In this document: positions 23,701 to 34,300 of the stretch, in pieces
Numbering within the stretch: position 1 is the first letter of the stretch
How the letters are laid out: each line of letters opens with the position of its first letter
Assembly: GCA_009768925.2 (NCBI GenBank)
Contig: VHIT02000018.1
Location: forward strand, 485,912-549,911
Source: Cryptosporidium bovis
Taxonomy: Eukaryota; Apicomplexa; Conoidasida; Eucoccidiorida; Cryptosporidiidae
Length of the DNA stretch: 64,000 nt
Direction: 5' to 3'
Notes under the pieces: model-generated
Seen by the model: the letters and a program-made list of their open reading frames with translations, nothing else
What the model was told of the DNA's origin: nothing
The model's database searches: none
Translations under genes and position numbers: made by a program

Positions 23701-25889
23701 GATACTGCCGGATGAAATATTCCATCATGTGAATTTGAATATTTTGATATACCTTTCAATAATATTCTTGTTAATTCATCGGCTGTTAGAATTTTCTTTG
23801 ATGCTGGATTTGATTCACCACATTCTAATGAATTCGAATTTGTAGTCATTATATTCCTTCTGTTTATTCTACCTTTTGGAATTGAATTATATATTTTTAT
23901 TGCTTTTTTTATTTTTGTGCGTATTATTGCCTCATTTATAGCCATATGAGCAGATATTTCTCTCGTATATATCTTTGATGCTTCTTCCGATGAAGTATTT
24001 TCATCACCTAATACAAGTATACCAACTAATCCTCTACCTATTGTCTTATTATAAATAAAAACCAAATCCCTCTTAAAAAGTCTTAGACTTGATATTGGAT
24101 GATCAGGTGGTAGTGGTTTTATTTCTTTTCTTTCTATCGAGTCTACTATTCTTCTTTTTAGTGAATTGTATAATGGTATTGTATTATTGTTTAAAAGTGA
24201 ATTATTTGGCATTTCATTCATATCTATATCATTTTCTATTGCATTCTCATCAAATTTTGCAATTTCTGAAAATTCTTCGAAATCATTTTCTAATCTAAGG
24301 TAATTTTTTCGCAAGATTCTTATATTGTGTTCCTCTTCATCAGATATGTCTTTTATATTTGTTTCTTCTATATTTTCTTCACCTACCTTGTTTTCCAATG
24401 TTGAAGAATCAATATCACTATCTTCACCGTCATTTGAATCAAATCCGAGCTCTTGATACCCCCTTTTTATTATATATTTCCATATAACAAATAAATTTTT
24501 ATATGGATTAAATTTTTTTGTCTGATTTCTTCCAGAAAATATTACATCATCTATTATGTCGCGAGCAAATTCAGTTGCTGCAGCTCCAAATATTGTATTT
24601 AGTAATAGTAAATCCATATTAGATTCCATTGCTTTCATAAAATAGTCAAATCTATATAATGCTAACTTATTTCCAGCAAAATTGTTCCCTGATTTTTCAT
24701 TCATGTCACATCTACCTGCCTTGTATCTTCCCGTACCAGAGAATATTGTTGATTTATTATAGGCCTCAACACTTTGCATAATTGCTATATCTAATGATTT
24801 AGAAAGCCATGTTTGCCAATCCAATGAGTCTTCCATTATGTAATCTATTGATGAGGGTACTTTTATATCCACAGATATTCCACTTCTATATTTTGAAAAA
24901 AAATCATCACCTAGTAGTACTATTCTTCCTTTTTTATTATTTTTCATTAACTTTATCATATGACTGTTTATTTTTTGATTGTATTGAGGTATTAAATGAA
25001 ACAAATTCTTTAATGTTGCATACTTGTCTATTATATCTTTAAATTTAATAAAAGGAAATGGTATTTTGTCTTCCAATGATTCACATGTTGATTCCAAATA
25101 GCACCCTTTTATTTTTGAACTATATTTACCATTAAAAAGTTCATCATCATTAAAATTGCGCTTGTTCTCCTTAGATGAAAGATCCTTATCCGAATATTCA
25201 TACTCAGATGTTGTATCATCGTATTGCTCAGCCATTGTTTTTACATTTTTTGTTTCTTTTGCATCAACTACAAAACCCAAAATATCTATCATGTCTGGGT
25301 CCCCAATTCTATCTTGAAGAATTCTTCTAGTTAGTATTTGAATTGAACCAACTATATAATGTTTTTTATATTTGATATCGTCATCCCCTTTTACCTTTTC
25401 AAACTCATCAGATGAACCACCATATCCTATTCCTTTGAATCCATTATATTTTACGAGTGGAAACCACTTCATTGCTGTTGTTGGATCTCTTGTACTAGAC
25501 AGTCTTATTAATGATCTACAGACTGGAATCATTGACTTATCATTTGTAACTAGAAATATTACCACACGAACTGTTGTTGATTTGTTATCTAGACAAATCG
25601 GAATCGGTATACCAAAATCTCGTTGGATTCTATGCTCTAATTGTGTTATTTCTTTATCTGTCCCACTGTACTTTCTACCTAATGTTGCAAATGCTCTTCT
25701 TTTTGGCAACATTGCCACTTCTCTTATAGGCTCGTGTTTTAAGCCAACACATATAGCTATCTTAAACGATTCTGGCATTATTCTAAGTAATCTTGAGTAT
25801 AGTTTCATACTTCCCGTCGTAACTACAAGCATAGATGCCGAGCTTGTGCTCAAATCGTCAAATTCTGATCTACTTATTCTCATCACCAT
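17760..25889 (-). CDS. giant CLU-domain (clustered mitochondria family) protein, 2709 aa
   Basis: This is an intact single-exon gene. Several blocks fit the CLU family in the right order. Residues ~640-660 (REISAHMAINEA) and ~740 (VDYSGFRMVVRPL) resemble the start of the CLU domain, where YRGYRVTAQSIIPG is typical. LHSRGVNCNLMGRM near 1180 matches HSRGINMRYLG. VEIVGRTIKNLIPRI follows, and LYTSLQHHTGIKFYM with PITYDDFNMILPKTK near 1500-1530 matches the block before the TPR region (REISLKTGIQILL, DILNIFPVVKH). Helical, TPR-like sequence covers ~1560-2100. The last ~550 residues are Asn-rich and charged. Two CxxC motifs, Cys918/Cys921 and Cys970/Cys973, lie inside the domain and could form a zinc ribbon. 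CLU proteins bind mRNAs for mitochondrial proteins and position mitochondria. The assignment is by motif memory, not by search. Confidence 0.7.
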   Translation of the reverse strand: MVMRISRSEFDDLSTSSASMLVVTTGSMKLYSRLLRIMPESFKIAICVGLKHEPIREVAMLPKRRAFATLGRKYSGTDKEITQLEHRIQRDFGIPIPICLDNKSTTVRVVIFLVTNDKSMIPVCRSLIRLSSTRDPTTAMKWFPLVKYNGFKGIGYGGSSDEFEKVKGDDDIKYKKHYIVGSIQILTRRILQDRIGDPDMIDILGFVVDAKETKNVKTMAEQYDDTTSEYEYSDKDLSSKENKRNFNDDELFNGKYSSKIKGCYLESTCESLEDKIPFPFIKFKDIIDKYATLKNLFHLIPQYNQKINSHMIKLMKNNKKGRIVLLGDDFFSKYRSGISVDIKVPSSIDYIMEDSLDWQTWLSKSLDIAIMQSVEAYNKSTIFSGTGRYKAGRCDMNEKSGNNFAGNKLALYRFDYFMKAMESNMDLLLLNTIFGAAATEFARDIIDDVIFSGRNQTKKFNPYKNLFVIWKYIIKRGYQELGFDSNDGEDSDIDSSTLENKVGEENIEETNIKDISDEEEHNIRILRKNYLRLENDFEEFSEIAKFDENAIENDIDMNEMPNNSLLNNNTIPLYNSLKRRIVDSIERKEIKPLPPDHPISSLRLFKRDLVFIYNKTIGRGLVGILVLGDENTSSEEASKIYTREISAHMAINEAIIRTKIKKAIKIYNSIPKGRINRRNIMTTNSNSLECGESNPASKKILTADELTRILLKGISKYSNSHDGIFHPAVSLTSINPTLITCVDYSGFRMVVRPLPVTPLTICDWPLPIQSTERSEISNIEKCLNISNILHPTMLISKVKHLPILLEYSIGIYNFYIFHHTYNIFPKDPWVSDIKGERLNWGNSSTDDYYYNYNKNIVIKNLSRNRHCILRPLFIKQSGAVQDMLKHQNNQEDTIRRLHYTSSDLIYLWKRELSPSGFCLLCCSDIQLRVFGFSNIRKDLTNLETVGLDVVSKYTETTGNGLIKIKDSTYCSLCGKSIRIKGTYDELDLKIDKRMELISYIGNKIPYPSLGNLDDGPGIKMNRTKLLTSYMNTTSEYFSEWGFGEGDIYRRDEIIWERKPGLYCLPRTCIRGGGNLLGSGLDTIKYLLSQGKCILADYDINIKINMTSDFSRESKLKIVNGIDVFDESKRQDTIKLFFDDTNIGQEIILLSNSLHTNWIAIILHQLESIPVFTPYDSITLENFLHSRGVNCNLMGRMLNYTRSPWLKQLLSVEIVGRTIKNLIPRIIKTLYLPGAISILKEEKGNYGKYCPCHLSSPSITMLHTLFKQYVSSVGRRNQSYYRTKNNKNKHELDSRIFSSKYLNSDSVADQDKLINRESLASKEKIPSHSTSLSIQSPVYWNEILSLLNENKWEVLNLYDIDLSEISKMLIDWASKYYNIDEEIGMVMTNSNNNNNDIHDDNCLLSESLGDINRLTLPYWVLETLFNINKKSLLNIKRHKFQQITIIQIVLTNLFNLILGDSPKSQLFWTKCISKLCSIEFTIAENSISKNKIPIGALYTSLQHHTGIKFYMDIKKLNDCLLKDPSFPITYDDFNMILPKTKRNTEQYYSESLPIWGMLETPELIRLPRYNNFSLVSTPTISQKLIALSIKLSASYFTNIQLLFDYLTHTELFKGSERHLVRQDWLVQESWLELIGYLSYLENDRLCLELIEKILNLYPQDNVSSIQMRLLQMWSFSRIRNVELVNNSKNKSRYNDIFCGSVNNNISCVSQKSIPHEVSVSTLMFEIIELHWSVIHPIIIDVYATTSLIHYIRGNWKSCEEILEKAITKCLVLSNRFESENDIIRHFNKLISENWNKNWEYENKEIDSKNSLKRRVMNNSIKYLVNYSNEIKNKFGDNIMEDYIYDKIYNSQTQYMPKLLDLIDNPYPNKIPRSPPRLRIAWLLKQLGKVRLIHGLENYNVNKPLKEKSTLSLLDDPVETLLELSCMATQWSLDIFDYYLGSSSLETASCCFELAYGLILLNEIINNERSQILLKRSKELLLASFDVNSTLLMPSHHICIDNLIQLALVYEKSNLFHQSLVIWEIVLEQLSIKCRSLDDDDYRVNCEFSLTGWFVPNKYFYSPLDFCENSDNSKSYLDENVNESVIYKNNKIMDEYIKINNYEVGDKNNVNNNKKKSEIILSSSYLSIESLQWNIKNSLMLLSKTKERIFYLFINKCNGNRYHKRLFRLLLLASYLKRGDKLVNLKDWEPILSSNSNNTNMKTNGDIEKEKSLSGLLFSVIYETNSWLYETEETNLAVSSFIENHPTKISRYKLFTGDGYSGPLSVLNNMLKMENMETEKRFIDDNNSILKSLDNENSLINSSHNNLDNNSNNDENSISYYLSMSGVSKIRTNNIDVNNRSGGYNKKNNNCINNPNIVNKNKLLAGKNEKNAKSNVNNTLNYNDKTGGFMNKKCTRKENLRNMGINLIKKNMRSNSREIITKIKESCENGKNSSSTLTDNFFIDLISEAENDIKIIWRTIKEQTQTYKKIKNKEKNLINKLNSSAQYERRINRLSKLKICEILNDENFKKIDLCDGDVEKSVLTRDINESSDISNISEINMFISNPMYKGTLIATMCESKNLLSKIMVNNSKKSTYDDEFEQTGSDSLVVYNSILKKETIIDNNNDNSVTNTTVKTRFGMNKNNPSTNINSDDEISEKTKKISGMKLNLENAFFKEDIEIDNSDEYTKSSPLSYRSNALDVLISIIYNVSNFKDYFSNWKESGSNIENSNN

Positions 25890-26699
25890 ATTTTGTTATA
25901 TAATTCTCATATATACTTACACTTTTATATCAAATTTTCATAATACTAGTTCGATTAATTAGTTTTATTATTATTTTCTTCTATTTAGCTTATCTATTTA
26001 ATCTCTTGGTCTAAATATAATGCACAAGTGGATTACTTAATTTACATGCGCCAATACTTTTACATGTAAAAGCGCCACCTTCATGTCTGTATTGATTGTC
26101 AAAAATAATAAGATTGAATTAATTACTTAAAATAAACTTAAAAATTGTTTAAAGAAATGACAGAGACAATATATATATATTCACATATCACAAAGTTTTA
26201 CTTAATATTCACTTTCTCTGCTGTCAATATTATTACTATACACTTTATACTTTGTAATACAGATTCATCCTAGCTTGAAATTCCGAAAAAGTTTGTTATT
26301 GCAATAATATTTAATTTTATTCGACTACTATTATATTTATGACTCAATTTTAAATACTGTACTTTTCTTTTATTCATGCCTGATATATTTTTTCATAGTA
26401 ATTCAGCCAAACATTAAATTTATGTAGATCATTAGATAATATTATAGTTTGTTTACATTGTTTCTCAGTGCATAATCCTCGAATCATTGTTGAATAGATC
26501 AATAATTTAAGGGGCGCATAAATAATAGATTATAAGATTTACTGAATAATGTATACAATAAAATAAATAATTGTTGTGTTTATAATCATTACAAATAATA
26601 CAAGTGTTTAAATTTTTTTCTGTATAACAAAGCCACATTAAGTAATAAACAAAATATAATATTCAATAACATTTGAATATATAATAAAAGACGAACAAT
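25890..26699. promoter_or_regulatory. bidirectional promoter spacer
   Basis: The spacer lies between the divergent CLU-family gene (minus) and the small GCC-tail protein (plus). Two GCGCCA words, at 26048-26053 and 26072-26077, are the only GC-rich elements. A minus-strand ORF entering from 26868 is a chance shadow. Confidence 0.4.
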
Positions 26700-27224
26700 A
26701 TGACATTAAACAATACTGTAAGAGGAATTGATATCTCGGAAACACAAATTGGTAGTGCAACCTCAAGTAAAAAGATAATGTATCCAAAAAATGCATCTCA
26801 GGGCTCATTAAGTAGATTTGAATCGAATTCAGGTCAGACAACTCCTCAGGAAAGTTCAATTGGAGCAATACCTGTTACTTTTAAACCATCATCTAACTAC
26901 AATTCACCGAATCAACAACAAACTATACCAAGTACTGCCTATTCGTCACCTAAATATATTATTGAAGGTCCAGGTAATCATCAATATCATAATTTATATG
27001 GAAATCAAGGTACATCATATGTTGTAGTCCCCTCTACAATACTATCTCCGACGCCATTTGGAGCATACTCTAATTCCAACTTTACAAGTCCTGGAGTGAG
27101 TGCTGATTATGCCAGTTATGGATTCGTACCTTCCTATGGAATAGTATATGCAAACTCCCCAGGTGGTAGTTTATCTCCATTAAACACGTCAAAACCAACA
27201 AAAAACTATCCCGGTTGTTGCTAA
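26700..27224 (+). CDS. small Pro/Ser/Tyr-rich protein with C-terminal Gly-Cys-Cys
   Basis: This 174-aa single-exon protein belongs to no family I recognise. It is rich in Ser, Pro, Tyr, Gly, Asn and Gln, is low in charge, and looks disordered throughout. It has no signal peptide or membrane segment. It ends in KNYPGCC. A terminal Cys-Cys could be a Rab-type geranylgeranylation site or a palmitoylation site, as in some apicomplexan pellicle proteins, but it is not itself a Rab. Repeated short words such as SPTPFG, TSPG and NSPGG suggest a structural or adhesive role. The gene is supported by codon use cleaner than the flanks, a clear ATG and its isolation in long spacers (810 bp upstream, 1114 bp downstream). 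Membrane attachment is inference. Confidence 0.72.
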   Translation: MTLNNTVRGIDISETQIGSATSSKKIMYPKNASQGSLSRFESNSGQTTPQESSIGAIPVTFKPSSNYNSPNQQQTIPSTAYSSPKYIIEGPGNHQYHNLYGNQGTSYVVVPSTILSPTPFGAYSNSNFTSPGVSADYASYGFVPSYGIVYANSPGGSLSPLNTSKPTKNYPGCC

Positions 27225-28338
27225 AACTGATTATTTTTCCATTTAATCCTTTGAATTTTCTTATTGAGTGCTTTATTTAATATTTACCTGAAATTTGTCA
27301 ATATTTTCATTTTTATCATACTATTACTTAATAATTTATATTACACAAATTCGGTCGCATAATAATTGCACAAATATCTAATAAACAAGTACAAAATAAA
27401 TATGTAGAAATAAACAAACTATGCAAAACTAACTACTGATTGTTAAACAAATAAACTAGTGAAATATTTTATTCAAAACAATAAAAACGAAAAAAGTTAG
27501 AAACAAAAAATAAGTTATTTATAACAAAGTAAAAGTGATGAAAAGATACTATTTTAAATCAAGTAGTAACTATTTTTACCAACTAAAATCTTAGAAATAG
27601 AGTTCTCTTTTTTTGTATGTGTTTGTATGTTATCTTATTTTCACATTAAAACAATATAATCCAACATTCTAAATGTATATATTTATTATGCTATTCCATA
27701 GTAAGTAAAACTTACAGATAATTTAGTTTAATAGTTTTATATACAAAGTTCATAATTTGCATATTAGTTTAGGCGGTAAGTAAAGTATAATGGCTTTGTG
27801 TGCCTTTAACAAAATACAAATGATACTATACCTAAAAATTTGAATAAAGATTAATTCAAGGGAAAAAAAATTAAAATTCTAAAATATACATATTATCAAT
27901 TAATTAACTAGTTAATTGTTAGAAAATATCAAAGAGTATCTAATTAAGTAAGTATTTATTTAAGAAATAAATCAAACAAATACAGTGGCATTACAAAAAA
28001 AAGTTCATTTAACACGAGAATTGTCTCATTTTACAATAAATAAATAGGTGTGTGAATAACTAGACAAATAATTGTGAACATTTTTATATTATTAACTGAA
28101 TATAAAATTGTTATCTATAATAAAATAATATTATTAAATAAAGTATTTTGGTTAATGTTTAATGAAATATTTGTACATGACAATTCAATAGCTACCATTT
28201 ATTTGAATGAGAAAAAGCAACAAAAATTTTAATTGTTGAATTATATATATTATTGGAGATGAAATTTAGTTAATATTACTTATTTGAGAAAAATATTGGC
28301 AAAAACAGACATTATATTCAGTTGAAAGGAAACTAAAA
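27225..28338. other. A/T-rich intergenic spacer
   Basis: This 1.1-kb spacer lies between two plus-strand genes and is dominated by A and T runs. I see no gene, no GC-rich palindrome and no long repeat in it. It must contain the promoter of the TRAPP II subunit gene. Confidence 0.4.
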
Positions 28339-31300
28339 ATGGATAGAATAGGATATTTTGATGCACAAAATTTAAAGATAGGTATATACAGAGCATATTG
28401 GGGTGAGAGTAACTCAGGATCACTAAAAAAAGAATTAAAAACAGAGGGAAAACACAATGAAAAAGAGTTAACAACACCTGTAAGTAATAATAATACAATA
28501 ATATCAAATAATGGTTGGTTTCAATTATATACAAGCACAAAATCAATATATGGAAGAAAAGAATATGAGGAAAATGAATATTTAAACTTCGATGATGAAT
28601 TAGCCGATAAGATATATGATTCAGTGGTATTATCTTTAGAGCATACAATGAATAATGGTGGTATTGAATTAGAGATAAGTTATTTAGAGGCTAGGGCAAT
28701 AATAAATCAAATTAAATTGGAAATACTAAAGGGAATGAATATAGGTTCTGAAAACAACAATGGGTCAGAATTTCCTTTTGATTTAAATAAAATATCACGT
28801 GAATCATTTTTAAGGCACGAAAAAATGTTTGATATACCATTAATAAATGTAATTATTTGTAATTTTGATAATTCGCCCTCAGTAAATTCAGTTTCTCTGG
28901 AAAGAAAAGAATATTATGAAATATTAAAACTTTGCGAGATTTCATGTGAATTTGGTGAAATAGATTTTATTCTGTTAGGTATTTCTGTAAGTAGATCTCA
29001 AGAAATAGAAAAACAATCAAAAAAAAATTTTGAGAAACTGAAGAATGAATTATATAGGCTTTTTGGGCACTCAGCAAAGGATAAATGTATATGGTTTTCT
29101 GGAACAAATCAACAATATGATACAAATGATGTATTATTTACAAATCAAATAAAACAAGTTACCTTAAAAATAGTTGAGCAACTTGAACCGGTCATAAATT
29201 ATAGAATTAAAAGTGTAATAGATTTTGCTCTAACTTTAAGAAACGATGGACCCAAACCTTTTCACTCGCTGAAAATCAGACTTTCTTCCGAAAGAAATAG
29301 TATTGAAAGCCGTGAAAGTGATCTTTTGATAGAAAACAGTAGTGATGTTATTCCAGTCTCTCCTGTAAGTAATAGTAATTGCAATAATTATTTTAATGAT
29401 GTTGGTAATAATAATAACAGTGACGATTATAATAACAAAAACGCCAATATTGACTTAACTATATGTTCCTCTTTATCTACATCGCCAAAAGAATATTCCA
29501 CTTCAGGTATTCACTCACCTGTAAATAGTTGTAGAAATACAAAATGTAGAAAACTACAAATATCTGACATATGGTACCAATGGATACTTGATATAATAAA
29601 TACATCGGATCTTTTAGCTCTTACACTATTTAAAATAGGTCTTGTAAATGAAGCCTTATTAATATATGAACAAATCCTCGAAGACTTTAAAGTTAAATCT
29701 GATAATTTTATTGTTGAACTAAAAAATCAGTCATTTGGATTTGCAGAATTGATTGAACTAAAAGATCCTCTTATACTTGCTTCTGATTGTTGTATTGGTG
29801 ATTGCAGGACCCACAGTGTTGAAAATTCCGCCCTTATTAGAAGAGATAATCTTATTCTTCCACTTAGACTTTCTATCCTTAAACTTGGTTTGAGATCAAC
29901 ATATTTCGACATAATACAACTCGTATTTTCGAGAAAACTCGTGATTTTTTTATCAATTGGAGAGTTACAAAAAATAAGCAATAGATTTGATTTGTTTATT
30001 AAAAAGTTTCTAAAAGAAATTGTTAATAAGATAGATGATTATAAATTCAAAATAGCATCACATTTTTGGATTTTCAGACTTGCAATTACAGTTGTATCCG
30101 TAATTCAAAATACAAATGATGATTCAAATAAAATTTTCGAAAATAATACAAACAATCAACATTTGTTATATAATATATCTTATCAGTCAACACCGTCTCC
30201 AATATATAATTTGAAAATATCTTTAATATCATCACTACTTCCTAGATTAATGAAGTTTTTAGGTGAATCTGAATCCTATGATGTTTTAAAACACAAACCA
30301 TCTGCTCCAAAACTTCCTCCTGATACAAACGTTACCCCTATGGAAGTTCAAATTGCTCTTATTAAGTGGGCAACCCAATGTATATCTTCTATACTACTTA
30401 ATAATATTTGCAATATAAATGAATTTGGAAAAACGCAAATTGATGTTGATAAAAATGAAAAATTTAATCCCGATAATATGAAGGAGCAAAATTTAAATAT
30501 GAAAGCAAATGATTCATCCCATAACCATACTAAAAGTTATTATTCTTGTATCACAATCAACTCAGCATCTTCGATTTCCGCACATTCTATATCGTCCTCA
30601 TCCTCAAAAACGTATAAAAAGAGCAATAATTCAAGTACTCTTCAAAACAACTATTCAATACTTCATATTGCTGCTAAACATTTATCTGTAATTACTCAAA
30701 TAATATCTAAGAATATTTGGAACAATCAAAACCTTTCTTCTTCGCAAAAGCAATCACTGATTGAATCATTTTTTCTATATTTTAACGAAAATAGAGATAT
30801 TAAATCAAATATTCACCCAAATGACGACTATAATAATAATAACTACGATTTAAGAGAACTAAGTAACTCGTTATTTAGCCCTTTTAAGGCATATAGAATG
30901 TTGTGCGAGATAACAGGAGTTACTGGAATGGAATATATATCTCTGGGATTTGTTAAATCTGCCATATCATTAACGTGGGGAGTGCTTTTTGAGAATAAGG
31001 AGTTTGTAGATTGGATAATTAAAATAGTAAATGACGATAATTATCTTTCAATAGCGACTTTTGAGAAAAGGAATTCGATATTGTCAGATATAAGCTTTTG
31101 TTATAGATTCTCAAGAATATGGCTAGATTTTACTACAATATTGTTACCTATTCCCTTTCAATGGACAATTTTGAATAGCATTACAAAAAAAATGTTACTA
31201 AAATTTTTAATTAAAAGAAACAATCCAATATTAAAAAACTACGTAAATTTTAATGATCCTTATATCTTACAAGCTGAGATAGGCATTAGACTATTTTTAA

Positions 31301-34300
31301 ACCAAACTAAAAAAAAAGACAGCAAATTACATAAAGATAATCTATATTGTAATAGTAATTTCAATAAAATAAGAGAAAATGATGAATACGATTATGATTG
31401 TAGTGAAAATGAAGAAAACGAATATGATATAATAGAAACATACGTTAAAAAGTGTTTAGATAATTCTAATGTATTAGATGAAGATTGCAAAGATCACTTA
31501 CAGTGGGAGTTTCCAGCCAATCCAAATATTTGGGCTTATATATTTGTCCAAGAAAGCAACAATTCCGAATCAAATCAACTAAAAAATGATGATAAAACAC
31601 CTGTATATAAATTTAGAGCAAAAGTTACGCAAAAAAATATCGAGTCTATTTCATCCGCCTATTCTTGTGATAATGAAGTTTCACAAAGTGATGATTTGAA
31701 GAGGGCAACACAAGTTAAAACAAACAAAGGAGCAACATTGAAAATAGTTGAAAGGCAAATATTAACGGTTTTACTTGGAGGAGGAAGGCTAATTAAACTT
31801 CCTCACAAAGCTCTTCCATGTTGTGGATTACTAGACCCACTTAAACCAATACAAGGTTATTTTTATGTATTTCACGAAATACTAAGGCCAAGTGGAAGAT
31901 TATTTCTCAAGTCTCCCTATGTTTTATCACCTCTTCAAAGCCCACTTGGATCTTCAACCAATAGATTAAGAATTATTGATGAATATGATGACGAATGTTG
32001 TACAAATAAACTAATCAACAAAGAAACTGTTTCAGGTGTGAATAATAGCAATTATATTAATTGTAATTTAAGTGATAGTAATGATGGAAACAACAATATT
32101 TTTGTAAATGGTATAGGCACTGAGAGTAGCATAGGTAATAAAAATATTAACTATATTTGTACTGATAATGTCAATTTTACAGATAATAGTAATGGCAAAT
32201 ATGGATACAGTGAGATAAATAATGGTGAAACTCAAAAAATAGAACAAGAAGAAGCTAAAGATGAAATTTCAACTTCAAAAAACAATAATATATACAACTC
32301 CAAGACAATAACTAAATCATCTAATTATAATGGTAACACCAACAACAGCAGTAACAACAATAACTGTTACAATGGTTGGTTTCATAAGAAAAGTTCAAAA
32401 CACGAACGTTCTTACTCTTTAACTAATTCAGAATCAGAGCATTTTGGAATTAGAAAGAAAGACGGGTCTCCAAAACAATGGATGTGGGAAATAGTTTCGG
32501 GACTTAAATGGGGAAGTAACTATTACGGAAGCAGTTCAAAGAGTAAGAATAAAACAAACTCATTTACAACTGAAAATTTATTAGAAAGAAACCAAATATC
32601 TGATGAAATAAATAACGAACTAAGTAAATCTACAAAAAAGAGTAACAAAGACGATTATTCAAAAACAAAGAATCAAAGATCACCTACTTTAAATTTAGGA
32701 TTAAAAGTAGATGAATCGTCTTCACCAACTAAAGTTATAACTGTACCCACTCCTGGACCCTCAAATTGGGTAATAACCGAGACAGGGAGATCTAATTTGT
32801 CTAAAAAATCTCACCATTATAGTCCAAATTCAATGTTGGAGATGAGTGAGAACAATATAGTTCCGTGTTCCGTTATTCCCTCGAATACTTTGATAGATAA
32901 ATCAACTGTTCCAGGTATTCCAATAAAATTTTGCATTTTAATTTACATTGGACTTGAAAATTCAATTAAATTTAACTCAGTTTGGTTAAGAGTAAACAAT
33001 TGTAATTGGATACTACTGGAAAATATATATAATAAAGATAATAGAATAATAAATAACAATCATATTACGCTCAAACCGGGAATAAATAAAATAGAAATTG
33101 ATGTTTTATATGATGGACCTACATCTTCTAAGCTTACAATTAATTCAATAGGTTTTTCAAGCATAAATGGAAAGGGATTTAAATTACCTATCAACTTTTT
33201 GTGGGTAGTCCCATTGGGAACTCTTCCATCACCACATATACTCTCAAAAGTTACATTCAAGTTTGAAAGATACGAACATAATATACAAGAATATAATGAA
33301 TTCTCATCATTAAATAAACTTTCATACCTAATTAATGATTACAATGAATATAATAAGGACAACTCTTGGAACCCACTTAAAAAATGGACAACATTGTATT
33401 CATTTAATCCGAAAAAGTTGACTGAAATAATTAATTTAAAGATAGAACCTTTACAAAAAAGTGATAAAAAAACGAATATTGACAATATAAATTTTCAAAC
33501 TGATGGTAATTTCAACTTAATTGATTATAAAAAGGTAATTGAATCAAATATAATGGCACAATCTTGTGACAAATCTTGGCATATGTTCATAATTACTATA
33601 GATAATAATTGGACCCAGGTAAATTATGTTGATTTAAAGGTTACAATAGATTTATTTTCGTGCAATAATAATAATAGTAATATTAAAGTGTATTTAGATG
33701 AATTAGAATTAATATCAATAGATGGAAATGAAACAAATAATAAACTATATTTAAATTTGGATAATATGATAGAAATTCCTAAATTTTTAAAAGAATTAGT
33801 TTTCAAAGTTCCATTAATGTTTTCATTTTCTCCCATTGAATCTCTAAAAACGGTATGTTTTGAAGTTAATTTAAGCTCTAAATTATTAGACTATACAAAT
33901 GTTTATTCAAATTCAACATTTAAATTTAATTTTTTAATTGAACCTCAAGCTAAACTTCAAAATATTCAAAAGGTTCCAAATATATATAGAATGAGTATTC
34001 CATTTTACTATTTTGAGATTTTTATATCAGGATCTAGCAATGTAATTGTGATTGATAAATTGATATTTGCATACCAAAAAAATACAAAAGATTTACATTT
34101 ATTTAATATCTTAACTGCAGTTCCCATTGAAACAAGTAAAGACGTCAAATTTGATTTTATCGATGAGAGCATGTTTATAATTGAATATAAGCTTAAAACT
34201 CCAATAGCTGTCGAGTACGATTGTAAACCTCTTAAATTTGTTTGGATAGTACCTAAAAACCAGCTTGCAAACAATCCCAAACCTTTGCTTTACATTTCAA

